From: Nocardia transvalensis
GTDB lineage: Bacteria > Actinomycetota > Actinomycetes > Mycobacteriales > Mycobacteriaceae
Reading direction: 5' to 3'
Length of the DNA: 64,000 nt
Assembly: GCF_015477765.1 (NCBI RefSeq)
Contig: NZ_JADLQQ010000011.1
Location: 62,001 to 126,000, forward strand
Both the position numbers and the translations under genes were made by a program. This document shows, piece by piece, positions 16,790-25,496 of the stretch. The notes under the pieces are model-generated. The model was not told the origin of the DNA. It saw only the letters and a program-made list of their open reading frames with translations, and ran no database searches. Every line of letters begins with the position of its first letter. The stretch's first letter is position 1.

Positions 16790-16818
16790 GTGACTTGGTC
16801 AGCGCCGGGAACTAATGT
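16790..16818 (+). promoter_or_regulatory. Leaderless promoter of phoU
   Basis: GTGACT (16790-16795), a 17-bp spacer and TAATGT (16813-16818) place transcription start near 16825-16827, on the ATG that matches the family N-terminus. This argues against the ATG at 16815, which lies inside the -10. Confidence 0.5.
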
Positions 16819-16826
16819 TTGGTTTC

Positions 16827-17498
16827 ATGCGTGTCATCTACAACGAACAAATGGTCGACCTCGCCAATCTGCTGGGTGAGATGGTCGGCCTGGCGGGCTC
16901 CGCCATGGAGCGGGCGACCCAGTCGCTGCTGCAGGCCGATCTGACGCTGGCCGAGCAGGTGATCAGCGAGTACGACCGGATCGCCGAGATGAACACGCTG
17001 GCCGAGGAAAAGGCGTTCGCCCTGCTGGCGCTGCAGGCTCCGGTGGCCGGTGATCTGCGGCAGGTGGTCAGCGCGATCCAGATCGTCGGCGATGTGAACC
17101 GGATGGGCGCACTGGCCCTGCATGTGGCGAAGGTCGCGCGGCGGCGGCATCCGAATCACGCTCTGCCCGAAGCGGTCAACGGTTACTTCGCCGAGATGGG
17201 TCGCATCGCGGTGAATATGGGTGCGGCGGCCAGGGAGGTGCTCGAGACCCGCGATCCCGAGCGGGCCGCGCAACTCAACCAGGACGACGAGGCGATGGAC
17301 GATCTGCATCGCCATCTGTTCACCCTGCTGATGGACCGGGAATGGAAGTACGGCGTAGCGGCCGCCGTGGACGTCACGCTGCTCGGCCGCTACTACGAAC
17401 GTTTCGCCGACCACGCGGTGGAGATCGGCCGCCGGGTGGTGTTCCTGGTGACCGGCGTGCTGCCCCCGGACGAGGACGCGGAAACCGAGAAGATCTAG
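16827..17498 (+). CDS. phoY2: PhoU/PhoY phosphate-signalling protein
   Basis: A 223-residue protein of two PhoU three-helix repeats (about 10-110 and 115-215). It links the Pst transporter to the SenX3-RegX3/PhoR-type system, repressing the phosphate response when phosphate is ample. The N-terminus MRVIYNEQMVDLANLLGEM, then GLAGSAMERATQSLLQADL, aligns with mycobacterial PhoY2. The metal-binding-like YERFADHAVEIGRR is present near residue 195. The ATG at 16827 is chosen by homology and by the -10 spacing; 16815 is the alternative. It overlaps the convergent MFS gene by 4 bp. Confidence 0.88.
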   Translation: MRVIYNEQMVDLANLLGEMVGLAGSAMERATQSLLQADLTLAEQVISEYDRIAEMNTLAEEKAFALLALQAPVAGDLRQVVSAIQIVGDVNRMGALALHVAKVARRRHPNHALPEAVNGYFAEMGRIAVNMGAAAREVLETRDPERAAQLNQDDEAMDDLHRHLFTLLMDREWKYGVAAAVDVTLLGRYYERFADHAVEIGRRVVFLVTGVLPPDEDAETEKI

Positions 17499-19117
17499 GG
17501 CGCGTCCGCGTTCGCCTCGTCTCGCCAGCCGAGCAGCACCGAATTTCCGTGTTCGGGTTTCCAGGGCAGCAGGAACGCGACCGCGACGGTGCAGACCAGC
17601 AGGGCTCCGACCGCGACGTAGGAGGCGAACTGGGCGCCCTCGAGGGCGGCTGCCTTCATGGCGTGGATGAGGTCCGCCTTGGGCTTGGCCAGGAACGGGG
17701 TGACCGGAGTCTTGATGATCTCGATGACGCTGATCGGGGTGTCGCGGGCGATGCTCTTCTGGTCGGGGTTCATGATCGCGTTCGGGATGGCGTCGATGCG
17801 CGAGCCGACTCGGTTGCTGTAGACCGAGGTCATGATCGAACCGAGGACCGCGACGCCGAGCGCGCCGCCGACCTCACGGGTGGTGTCGTTGACCGCCGAT
17901 CCCGCACCCGCCGCCGCGAGCGGGACCGAACCCATGATCGATTCGGTGGCCGGTCCCTGCACGACGCCGAATCCGATGCCCAACAGCACCATCGAGACGA
18001 CAACCGGTCCCAGATAAGGCGTTTCGACCTTCACCTGTCCCGCGATGTACATGCCGGCCGCCAGGAGCAGCAGACCGCCGATCATCGTCGCGGTGGTGCC
18101 GATGCGCTGCGCCACCAGCGTCGCGATGGGCGCGCCGAATCCGACCGCGGCGGCGAACGGCAGGGAGTGGATGCCGAATTCCAGTGCGCTGTACTCCTTC
18201 ACGCCCTGGAAGTACTGGGTGATGAGGAACAGGAATCCGAAGGCGCAGAAATACGACACCGTGATCGCCACCGAGGGCACCGAGAACCGGCGGATGCGGA
18301 ACAGCCGCACATCCAGCACCGGCGATTCCACCCGCAGCTCCCACGCCACATAGGCCACCAGCAACACCAGCGAGACGGCGTAGCCGGCCAGGCTGCGACC
18401 GGCCAGCCAGCCGTGCTTGGGCGCATCGATGATCGTCCACACCAGGGTGGTCACCGCGACGAGAGACAGCACGATCCCGACGACGTCGAGGCGGCCCGTG
18501 TGCTCGGCGCGCGACTCCGGCACCACCCACAGCACGGCCACGATCGCGATCAGAGCGATCGGCACGTTGATCCAGAACACCGCGTGCCAGCTGAAGTATT
18601 CGAGCAGCCACCCGCCGGTGATCGGTCCGATGGCCACTGCGATACCGGCCATCGCCGTCCACAGCGCGATGGCCGCGGCTCGGCCGCGGGCCTCGGGAAA
18701 CAGATTGATGATCAGTGCGAGCGTGGCCGGGAAGACCGCCGCGGCGAAGACGCCCATCCCCGCCCGCGCGGCGATCACCTGACCGAGGCCGGTCGACAGC
18801 GCCCCCGCGCCCGACATGACCGCCACACCGGCCAGGCCGATGATCATGACCCGTCGGCGCCCGAAGCGGTCGCCCAGATGTCCCAGTGCCAGCAGCAGCC
18901 CGGAGAAGGCCAGCGTGAAGGCGTCCACGATCCACTGCAGCCCACTCATTCGCGCCTGCAACTGCACAGCGATCGATGGCAGCGCCACATTGACCAACGT
19001 GTTGTCCAGCACGACAAGCAATTCCGCGAGACAGATCGCGAGCAGAGCGATGATCCGCATCCGCATCGCGACCGGCATACGCTGCTCGGATCGCAGGCTC
19101 ACCGTTGATACCGCCAT
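17495..19117 (-). CDS. MFS multidrug exporter, DHA2/EmrB-QacA family
   Basis: A 540-residue inner-membrane proton antiporter with the 14-helix DHA2 layout. The first helix has ELLVVLDNTLVNVALPSI (motif D1), loop 2-3 has GHLGDRFGRRR (motif A), and motif C appears as AVAIGPITGGWLLEY. The substrate is not predictable. The start ATG has AGGAGG 6 nt upstream. A 20-bp TetR-type operator sits immediately 5' of the ribosome-binding site, but no repressor gene adjoins. This gene is an insertion between phoU and pst relative to the mycobacterial order. Confidence 0.88.
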   Translation of the reverse strand: MAVSTVSLRSEQRMPVAMRMRIIALLAICLAELLVVLDNTLVNVALPSIAVQLQARMSGLQWIVDAFTLAFSGLLLALGHLGDRFGRRRVMIIGLAGVAVMSGAGALSTGLGQVIAARAGMGVFAAAVFPATLALIINLFPEARGRAAAIALWTAMAGIAVAIGPITGGWLLEYFSWHAVFWINVPIALIAIVAVLWVVPESRAEHTGRLDVVGIVLSLVAVTTLVWTIIDAPKHGWLAGRSLAGYAVSLVLLVAYVAWELRVESPVLDVRLFRIRRFSVPSVAITVSYFCAFGFLFLITQYFQGVKEYSALEFGIHSLPFAAAVGFGAPIATLVAQRIGTTATMIGGLLLLAAGMYIAGQVKVETPYLGPVVVSMVLLGIGFGVVQGPATESIMGSVPLAAAGAGSAVNDTTREVGGALGVAVLGSIMTSVYSNRVGSRIDAIPNAIMNPDQKSIARDTPISVIEIIKTPVTPFLAKPKADLIHAMKAAALEGAQFASYVAVGALLVCTVAVAFLLPWKPEHGNSVLLGWRDEANADAP

Positions 19118-19130
19118 CCGCCGCCTCCTG

Positions 19131-19150
19131 ACTATAACGATCGGTGTAGT
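19131..19150 (-). promoter_or_regulatory. TetR-type operator of the MFS exporter
   Basis: ACTATAACGATCGGTGTAGT is a 20-bp dyad with 16 of 20 positions symmetric about CGATCG. It is immediately upstream of the exporter's AGGAGG and overlaps TTATAG on the minus strand, a possible -10. The form is typical of TetR-family operators. Confidence 0.6.
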
Positions 19151-19275
19151 TGCCTGAGACCGTATCTGTTACGTCAGGTTGCATACAACCGCCCACGGTA
19201 TGAGATGGCGTAGCTAACAGCGGGCGTTATGAGTGACGTCACCCACATCCTGTAGGAAAGGAAGTGGGGCACCGA

Positions 19276-19300
19276 GTCCCGGCATGCTTTCGGCCGGGAC
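19276..19300 (-). terminator. Terminator of the pst operon
   Basis: GTCCCGGC (19276-19283) pairs with GCCGGGAC (19293-19300) across a 9-nt loop, 8 nt beyond the pstB stop on the minus strand. No T-run. Confidence 0.55.
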
Positions 19301-19307
19301 CTCCGGC

Positions 19308-20084
19308 TTATCCGAAGCGGCCGGAGATGTAGTCCTCGGTCTCCTTGCGGGAGGGGTTGGAGAAGATCTTCTCCGTCTCGTCGATCTCGACGAGCTTGCC
19401 GGGCTTGCCCTGGGCCTCGAGGTTGAAGAAGGCCGTCTGATCGCTCACGCGGGCGGCCTGCTGCATGTTGTGGGTGACGATGACGATGGTGAATTCCTTC
19501 TTCAGCTCCGAGATCAGATCCTCGATCGCGAGCGTGGAGATGGGGTCCAGCGCCGAACAGGGCTCGTCCATCAGCAGCACATCCGGCGACACCGCGATGG
19601 CGCGGGCGATGCACAGCCGCTGCTGCTGACCGCCGGACAGGCCACCACCGGGCTTGTCGAGGCGGTCCTTCACCTCGTTCCACAGGTTCGCACCGCGCAG
19701 CGACCGCTCGGCGACCTCGTCGAGCTCCTTCTTGTTGCGCACCCCCTGCAGCTTCAGCCCCGCCACCACGTTGTCGCGAATGGACATGGTGGGGAACGGG
19801 TTCGGCCGCTGGAACACCATGCCGATGGTGCGCCGCACACCCACCGGGTCCACGGTGGACCCGTAGATGTCCTCGCCGTCCAGCAGCACCGCACCCTCGA
19901 CCCGCGCACCCGGAGTCACCTCATGCATCCGGTTGAGCGAGCGCAGCACCGTGGACTTACCGCACCCCGAGGGACCGATGAAGGCGGTGACGCTGCGGGG
20001 CAGCACGGTCAGCGACACATCGGCGACGGCGTGGAACTTGCCGTAGTAGATATTGAGGTCCTTGACGTCGAACCGCTTGGCCAT
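19308..20084 (-). CDS. pstB: Phosphate ABC transporter ATP-binding protein PstB
   Basis: A 258-residue cytoplasmic ATPase energising high-affinity phosphate import. Walker A GPSGCGKST (37-45), Q-loop MVFQRPNPFP, signature LSGGQQQRL, Walker B VLLMDEPCSALDP and the switch histidine in THNMQQA are all present. Last gene of the minus-strand pstSCAB operon. PhoU lies nearby on the other strand, separated by the MFS gene. Confidence 0.96.
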   Translation of the reverse strand: MAKRFDVKDLNIYYGKFHAVADVSLTVLPRSVTAFIGPSGCGKSTVLRSLNRMHEVTPGARVEGAVLLDGEDIYGSTVDPVGVRRTIGMVFQRPNPFPTMSIRDNVVAGLKLQGVRNKKELDEVAERSLRGANLWNEVKDRLDKPGGGLSGGQQQRLCIARAIAVSPDVLLMDEPCSALDPISTLAIEDLISELKKEFTIVIVTHNMQQAARVSDQTAFFNLEAQGKPGKLVEIDETEKIFSNPSRKETEDYISGRFG

Positions 20085-20103
20085 GTCGATATTCCGTTCG
20101 CTT

Positions 20104-21006
20104 CTATCGGTTCCGCGTGAGCAGCTTGTTGACGACCGCGGCTCCGAGATACAGCAGCGCGATCATGAGAATCAGCGTCAGCGACGCACCCCACACCCGC
20201 ATCCGGCCCGCGGGCTCCGGGTTGGCCAGCTCCTGGTAGATCAGCAGCGGCAGCGACGCCATATTGCCGTTGAAGATATCGAAGTTGATCGACTTCGAGT
20301 AGCCGACCAGCACCAGCACCGGGGCGGTCTCACCCATCACGCGGGCCAGCGCCAGCAGCATGCCGCTGATCATCCCCGGCAGTGCGGTCGGCACGACGAC
20401 CCGCATGATGGTCTTCCACTTCGGGATTCCCAAAGCGTAAGAGGCCTCGCGCAATTCGTCGGGCACGAGCTTGAGCATCTCCTCGGTGCTGCGCACCACC
20501 ACCGGCAACATCAGCAGCACCAATGCCAGCGATACCGCGAACGAACTCTGGGGAAAGCCGAAGGTGGCGATCCAGAACGCGAAGACGAACAGCGCCGCGA
20601 CGATCGAGGGCACACCGGCCAGGATGTCGACCATGAAGGTGGTGGTCTTGGCCAGCCGGCCGCGGCCGTATTCGACCAGGTAGATGGCGGCCATGATGCC
20701 CAGCGGCACCGCGATCACGGCCGCGACGGCCGACTGCACGATGGTGCCGTAGATCGCGTGGTAGACACCGCCGGAGAACTGGTCGGGCAGCACGCCGCGC
20801 TGCGAGTAGGTCCACCAGCCGCTGTGGATGACGGCGCGAAAACCCTTGTTGAGCACCAGGATCAGCACCCAGCCGAGCGGAATCAACGCGATCGCGAAGC
20901 ACAGCCACATGACTCCGGTGGCGAGGCCGTTGCGAATCTTGCGGCCCGCGCTGACCTGACGGAACGCCGGCGCCTTGACCGGACGATCGAGCGTCGTGGT
21001 GGCCAT
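20104..21006 (-). CDS. pstA: Phosphate ABC transporter permease PstA
   Basis: A 300-residue inner-membrane permease with about six helices. The EAA-type loop is visible as EMLKLVPDELREASYALGIPKW. It forms the translocation pore with PstC. The start overlaps the pstC stop (TGATG), so the two are translationally coupled. Confidence 0.95.
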   Translation of the reverse strand: MATTTLDRPVKAPAFRQVSAGRKIRNGLATGVMWLCFAIALIPLGWVLILVLNKGFRAVIHSGWWTYSQRGVLPDQFSGGVYHAIYGTIVQSAVAAVIAVPLGIMAAIYLVEYGRGRLAKTTTFMVDILAGVPSIVAALFVFAFWIATFGFPQSSFAVSLALVLLMLPVVVRSTEEMLKLVPDELREASYALGIPKWKTIMRVVVPTALPGMISGMLLALARVMGETAPVLVLVGYSKSINFDIFNGNMASLPLLIYQELANPEPAGRMRVWGASLTLILMIALLYLGAAVVNKLLTRNR

Positions 21007-22061
21007 CAGCCGTTCACCTTCCCTCCGGCAGCGATCCGGGCCAGCGCGTTGACCACGAAGGTCAGCACGAACAGCACGAAACCGGCCGCGATATAGGCGC
21101 CGGTGGGCAGCGCCTGACTGAATTCCGAAGCGGCCGAGGCGATCTTGGACGCGAAGGTGTAGCCGCCGTCGAACAGTGACAGGTGCCCCGCCTGGGCCGA
21201 GGTCCGCAGCACCACCAACACGGCGATGGTCTCACCGAGTGCGCGGCCGAGTCCGAGCATGGAACCGGCGATCACACCGCTGCGGCCGTAGGGCAGCACC
21301 GTCATCCGCACCACCTCCCATTTGGTGGCGCCGAGCGCCTGCGCGGCCTCGATGTGGGTGCGCGGTGTGAGATGGAATACCTCGCGCGCGACCGAGGTGA
21401 TGATCGGCAGGATCATCACCGCGAGCACGACGCCCGCCGTGAAGATCGTGCCGCCACCGCCGATCGAGACGTTGCCGGACTTGAACAGGAAGAACCAGCC
21501 CAGGTTCTCGTTCAGGAACCGCTGGAACGGCTCGAGCTTCTGGGCCAGCACCAGATAGCCCCACAGACCGAACACGATCGAAGGCACCGCCGCGAGGAGA
21601 TCCACCAGGATCGAGAACGGCCGCGCCAGCACCTCCGGTGCGTACTGCGTCAGGAACAACGCGATTCCGACGCCGATCGGCACCGCGATCACCAGCGCGA
21701 ACACCGAACTCAGCACCGTGACCGTGAACAGGTCCCGGATGCCGAACTGCAGGTGGTCGGCATCGGAGGTGCTGAAATCGGTGCTGGTGAAGAAGTTCGC
21801 CTCGTTCGCGCGGATCGAGGGCACCGCCCGGATCAACAGGAACAGCGCGATGAGCGCGATGGCGGCGACGATGGTCGCGCCCGCCGCGGTGGCCAGCGAG
21901 CGGAAGATCCATTCCGCACTCTTGTTGTGGCCCTTGCTGCCGCGGCTGCTACGAGCCGGTTCGGTGCTGGTTTCGCTCGGCATGGAGGCAGTATCTCCGC
22001 CCCTCCGCGGGCCGGTGGAGTCCGACCGACCCGCGGGAGTGACTTCGTCGTGAACGGTCAT
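21006..22061 (-). CDS. pstC: Phosphate ABC transporter permease PstC
   Basis: A 351-residue permease. About 45 hydrophilic, serine/arginine-rich N-terminal residues precede the first helix (about 50-75), then come the PstC membrane domain and the EAA loop (FHLTPRTHIEAAQALGATKW). It pairs with PstA and lies 15 nt downstream of pstS. The start ATG is the first in frame; the long cytoplasmic N-terminus leaves some doubt about it. Confidence 0.94.
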   Translation of the reverse strand: MTVHDEVTPAGRSDSTGPRRGGDTASMPSETSTEPARSSRGSKGHNKSAEWIFRSLATAAGATIVAAIALIALFLLIRAVPSIRANEANFFTSTDFSTSDADHLQFGIRDLFTVTVLSSVFALVIAVPIGVGIALFLTQYAPEVLARPFSILVDLLAAVPSIVFGLWGYLVLAQKLEPFQRFLNENLGWFFLFKSGNVSIGGGGTIFTAGVVLAVMILPIITSVAREVFHLTPRTHIEAAQALGATKWEVVRMTVLPYGRSGVIAGSMLGLGRALGETIAVLVVLRTSAQAGHLSLFDGGYTFASKIASAASEFSQALPTGAYIAAGFVLFVLTFVVNALARIAAGGKVNG

Positions 22062-22076
22062 GGGTCGTTTCCGCGA

Positions 22077-23201
22077 TCAGGAAATGGCGTTGATCGCGGT
22101 GGTCAGCTTGGTCTTGAACGCATCCGGAATCGGCACGTATCCGGCCTCGTCGAGACCCTTCTGACCGTTGTTGATCGCCGAGGTCAGGAACGCCTTGACC
22201 GCCTTGGCGGTGTCGGCGTCGCCGTACTTGGAGCAGACGATCTCGTAGGTCGGCAGGATGATCGGGTAGGCGCCCGGATCGGACGGCTTGTAGAACGAGC
22301 TGGTGTCGATGACCAGATCGTTGCCCTCCCCCACGATCTTCGCGGTGGCGATCGCCTTACCGGCGGACTCGACGTTCAGCTGGACCGGCTTGGCGGCACC
22401 CTCGGTGAGGATGTGCGCGACCGACAGGTTCTGCGCCTTGGCGAACGACCACTCGTTGTAGGTGATCGAACCCTTGGTGTTCTTGATCGCGGCCGAGGTG
22501 CCCTCGTTGCCCTTGGCGCCCTCACCGACACCACCGGCGAACGACTTGCCCGCGCCCTTACCCCACGCGCCGTTGGAGGCGGCATCCAGGTACTTCTGGA
22601 AGTTGTCGGTGGTGCCGGACTCGTCGCTGCGGAAGATCACGCGGATGTCCTGGTCCGGCAGCTTGCCGGCGATGGCAGTGTTCAGCTGCTGAATCTCCGG
22701 AGCGTTCCACTTGGTGATCTGGCCGCTGAAGATCTTGGCCAGGGTCGGGCCGTCGAGCGCGAGATCGGTGACGCCATCGATGTTGTAGGTGACGGCGATC
22801 GGGCCGAAAACGGTCGGGAGGTTCCATGCCGGGGAGTTGCCGCAGCGCGTAGCGGCCTTCTCCGGCTCGCCCTTCTTCGGGTCCAGCGGGGAGTCCGAAC
22901 CACCGAAATCGGTCTGACGGCCGATGAATTCGTTCACGCCGGCACCGGAGCCGCTCGAGGTGTAGTCCAGCGAGTGGCCGTCACAGTTCGCCTCGTAGGC
23001 CGCGACGAAACGATCCATGGCGTTCTTCTGCGCCGACGAACCGCTGGCCTTCAGCGCCTTCTTGCCTCCGCAATCGACGTCGACCTTGGCGGCGGGCGCA
23101 CCGTTCGTGGCGGCGGGGTCGTCGCCGCCACAGGCGGACAGGGTCAGGGCTGCGCTAGCGGCCAGCACGCCGACCATGGCGCTACTGCGCTTGAGATTCA
23201 C
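22077..23201 (-). CDS. pstS: Phosphate-binding lipoprotein PstS
   Basis: A 374-residue periplasmic-side phosphate receptor anchored as a lipoprotein. The signal peptide ends in the lipobox LSAC with C24 as the acylated cysteine. Ligand-loop signatures include KASGSSAQ, YTSSGSGAG, TDFGGSDSPLD and RSDESGTTDNF. GTG start with GGAGGA 6 nt upstream. First gene of pstSCAB, with a ~110-nt 5' leader and a PHO box upstream. Confidence 0.95.
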   Translation of the reverse strand: MNLKRSSAMVGVLAASAALTLSACGGDDPAATNGAPAAKVDVDCGGKKALKASGSSAQKNAMDRFVAAYEANCDGHSLDYTSSGSGAGVNEFIGRQTDFGGSDSPLDPKKGEPEKAATRCGNSPAWNLPTVFGPIAVTYNIDGVTDLALDGPTLAKIFSGQITKWNAPEIQQLNTAIAGKLPDQDIRVIFRSDESGTTDNFQKYLDAASNGAWGKGAGKSFAGGVGEGAKGNEGTSAAIKNTKGSITYNEWSFAKAQNLSVAHILTEGAAKPVQLNVESAGKAIATAKIVGEGNDLVIDTSSFYKPSDPGAYPIILPTYEIVCSKYGDADTAKAVKAFLTSAINNGQKGLDEAGYVPIPDAFKTKLTTAINAIS

Positions 23202-23317
23202 CTATTCCTCCGGGAATCGCGTTGTACACGCCCGATCCCTCAACGACCGGACGGGTGCTGTGGTGGGCCGGTTCGCGGAGAACTTGCACACCAGGCAGCG
23301 GAAAGCCGCCCACAAGT

Positions 23318-23372
23318 AACCTAGGTTCGGCCGGTTGACAGTTGGACCTGGGTAAGTGAACGGAAGGTGAAC
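23318..23372 (-). promoter_or_regulatory. PHO box and promoter of pstSCAB
   Basis: On the minus strand two 11-nt direct repeats, GTTCACCTTCC (23372-23362) and GTTCACTTACC (23361-23351), form a classical actinobacterial PHO box for RegX3/PhoP-type response regulators. TAGGTT at 23323-23318 is a plausible -10, with the PHO box just upstream of the expected -35. Phosphate starvation induction of pstSCAB is the clear expectation. Confidence 0.8.
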
Positions 23373-23474
23373 AACCCGGCGCGATTCTGTCCGCTATGTG
23401 TGACATTTGCCCCAAAGTTACTGCTGTGCCGCGCCGGGGTTACTCACAACCATCGCCCGGCTGGCCGGGTGGTG

Positions 23475-24380
23475 TTAGGGAGTGGCGTAGGCCACGTCGA
23501 CGTATGCGGGTTCGAAGCCCAGCCGGGTGTAGGTGTGCACGGCGGCGGAGTTGTCGGCCTCGGTGTAGAGCAGCACCTCGCTCAGGCTGCGATGGCGCAG
23601 GTAATGCAGGCCCGCGAGGGTGAGCAACCGGCCCAGTCCCCGGCCCTGCGCGGCGGGATCGATGGCGACGACGTAGACCTCGCCGACCGGCGGCTGTTCG
23701 TCCTCGTGCACCTTCGTCCAGTGGAAGCCGAGAATGCGGGAGGGGTCGGCGGCATCGGTCGCAATGAACAGGCCCTTGGGATCGAACCAGGACGAGTCGC
23801 GGCGCGCCGCGATCTCGGTTTCGCTCCAGCCGCCCTGTTCGGGATGCCAGGCGAAGGCGGCGTTGTTGACCCGGAGCAGTTCCGCGTCGTCCTCGGGTCC
23901 GGTGTAGGTGCGCAGGACGATGTCCGCGGGCACCTCCAGCTCGGGTAGCTCCGGCGTTGCCAGTGAGCGTCGCATCTGCCAGAGTTCGCGCGCCACCGTC
24001 AGGCCCAGCCGGCCGGCCACCGCCCGCGCGGGGGCCAGATTGCCGTGTGCCCAGACCCGCGCGCCCGGACCGCCCGCGTTCAGTGCGGCGGCGACCAGTG
24101 CGGCGCCGACACCGCGGCCGCGGGCGCGGGGATCCACCACGGCTTCCGCCATGGCGGGGTGTTCGCCGTGGGCGGCAACGAGATTCGCATACCCGGCGAC
24201 CGCGCCGTCGCGCTCGATCAGCAGATGCCGGGCCGGGCTCGGCGTGGTCAGCGACAGGACGGCCTGTTCGGAGATGGGCGCGACACCGTCGGCGGCCGTG
24301 GCCCGGTCGATCAGTTCGGCGATCTCGGCGGCGAGGTCGGCGGGGACGTCGTCGGTCCAACCGGTCGATGGCTGCGTCAC
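23475..24380 (-). CDS. mshD: Mycothiol synthase MshD
   Basis: A 301-residue acetyltransferase catalysing the last step of mycothiol synthesis: acetyl-CoA acetylates Cys-GlcN-Ins. It has two tandem GNAT folds (about 1-140 and 155-301). Acetyl-CoA-binding loops are VDPRARGRGVGAAL in the N-domain and IDPAAQGRGLGRLL in the C-domain, and the end reads YTRLGFEPAYVDVAY. The GTG start overlaps the glnR stop by 4 bp, so translation is coupled to glnR. Same order as Rv0819-Rv0818. Confidence 0.92.
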   Translation of the reverse strand: MTQPSTGWTDDVPADLAAEIAELIDRATAADGVAPISEQAVLSLTTPSPARHLLIERDGAVAGYANLVAAHGEHPAMAEAVVDPRARGRGVGAALVAAALNAGGPGARVWAHGNLAPARAVAGRLGLTVARELWQMRRSLATPELPELEVPADIVLRTYTGPEDDAELLRVNNAAFAWHPEQGGWSETEIAARRDSSWFDPKGLFIATDAADPSRILGFHWTKVHEDEQPPVGEVYVVAIDPAAQGRGLGRLLTLAGLHYLRHRSLSEVLLYTEADNSAAVHTYTRLGFEPAYVDVAYATP

Positions 24381-25150
24381 GACAGCGTTCCGTTGGCCGG
24401 GGTCAACTGCGAATCGTCGGTGCCTTCGGCGCCGCCCTCGTCGTCGGGAAAGGGGGTGACCGACTCGCCCTTGCCGGCCGAACGGGCCGGGCGCACCGCC
24501 TTGTATCCGACATTGCGCACGGTGCCGATCAGCGATTCGTATTCGCTGCCGAGCTTGGCGCGCAAACGCCGCACGTGCACGTCGACGGTGCGGGTGCCGC
24601 CGAAGAAGTCGTAGCCCCACACCTCCTGCAGCAGCTGGGCCCGGGTGAAGACCCGGCCCGCATGCTGGGCGAGGTATTTGAGCAGCTCGAACTCCTTGTA
24701 GGTGAGGTCGAGCGGGCGACCGCGCAGCCGGGCGGTGTAGGTGCCCTCGTCGATCACCAGCTCGCCGAGGGTGATCTTGCCGCTGTTCTCCGGGCTGGCG
24801 GCGCCGCCGTTGCGGGCCACCAGCAGACGCAGCCGGGCATCCAGTTCCGCGGGCCCGGTGCCGGGCAGCAGGATGTCGTCCAGACCCCAGTCCGCATTCA
24901 CCGCCACCAGGCCGCCCTCGGTGAGCACGGCCACGACCGGCACCGACGATCCGGTACTGCCGAGCAATCGGCACAGGCCGCGCGCGGCGGCGAGATCGGT
25001 TCGCGCATCGACCAGGGCCACATCCGCGGTCCCGGCCTCGAGCAGCGAGGCGACCTCGGTGGGCGCGGGTCGCACGTTATGCGGCAGCAACGACAGCGAC
25101 GGCAGCACCGACTCCGGATTCGGGTCGGAGGTCAGCAGGAGCAGCTCCAC
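24377..25150 (-). CDS. glnR: GlnR nitrogen-response regulator (OmpR family, orphan)
   Basis: A 257-residue atypical response regulator controlling nitrogen assimilation genes. The receiver-like N-terminus begins VELLLLTSDPNP and keeps the conserved Asp at D48 (VALVDART). The winged-helix domain (about 120-220) has YKEFELLKYLAQHAGRVFTR, GGTRTVDVHVRRLRAKLG and GTVRNVGYKAV, the GlnR signature. The C-terminal ~35 residues are an acidic tail. GTG start with GGAGGAG upstream; longer frames are open but lack a start signal. Likely promoter -10 TAATGT near 25237. Co-transcribed with mshD. Confidence 0.93.
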   Translation of the reverse strand: MELLLLTSDPNPESVLPSLSLLPHNVRPAPTEVASLLEAGTADVALVDARTDLAAARGLCRLLGSTGSSVPVVAVLTEGGLVAVNADWGLDDILLPGTGPAELDARLRLLVARNGGAASPENSGKITLGELVIDEGTYTARLRGRPLDLTYKEFELLKYLAQHAGRVFTRAQLLQEVWGYDFFGGTRTVDVHVRRLRAKLGSEYESLIGTVRNVGYKAVRPARSAGKGESVTPFPDDEGGAEGTDDSQLTPANGTLS

Positions 25151-25292
25151 CAGCTCTCCTCCCAATCTGGCATGTCCGCGGCAACCTCGGTGTCTTTCGC
25201 GTTTCCATGCTCGTTCGCACAGGTAATCCGTGCCTACATTAGCGCGTTCGAGCCAGTGACCACGCAATCCGGGCAACCGACGCACCTCCCGA

Positions 25293-25451
25293 CCCTGCAT
25301 CCGGCGCCGGGGAGCCGGATGCAGGGAACCAAGGGGGCTGGCGCCGGATGCAGCAAAGTGGGCTCACGTCCGGCGCCAGCGTCCACCGGTTCCCTGCATC
25401 CGGCGCGCCAGCGGCGGATGCAGGGTCGATCCGCACTCTGTACCAACAGAT
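25293..25451. repeat. Nested inverted-repeat element (copy A of a dispersed repeat)
   Basis: Four copies of a CCGGATGCAG-type motif form nested hairpins: CCCTGCATCCGGC (293-305) with its complement (314-326), CCGGATGCAGGGAACC (315-330) with 388-403, and CCCTGCATCCG (392-402) with 415-425. The right end 25388-25451 closely matches 32755-32819, including a non-palindromic tail CACTCTGTACCAACAGAT. It fills the 25151-25496 gap between divergent glnR and DUF2993; otherwise the gap holds only promoters. Confidence 0.75.
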
Positions 25452-25496
25452 ATCGTGCGTATATGCGTTGTTCACCCGGAACCGAGGCCGATCCTG

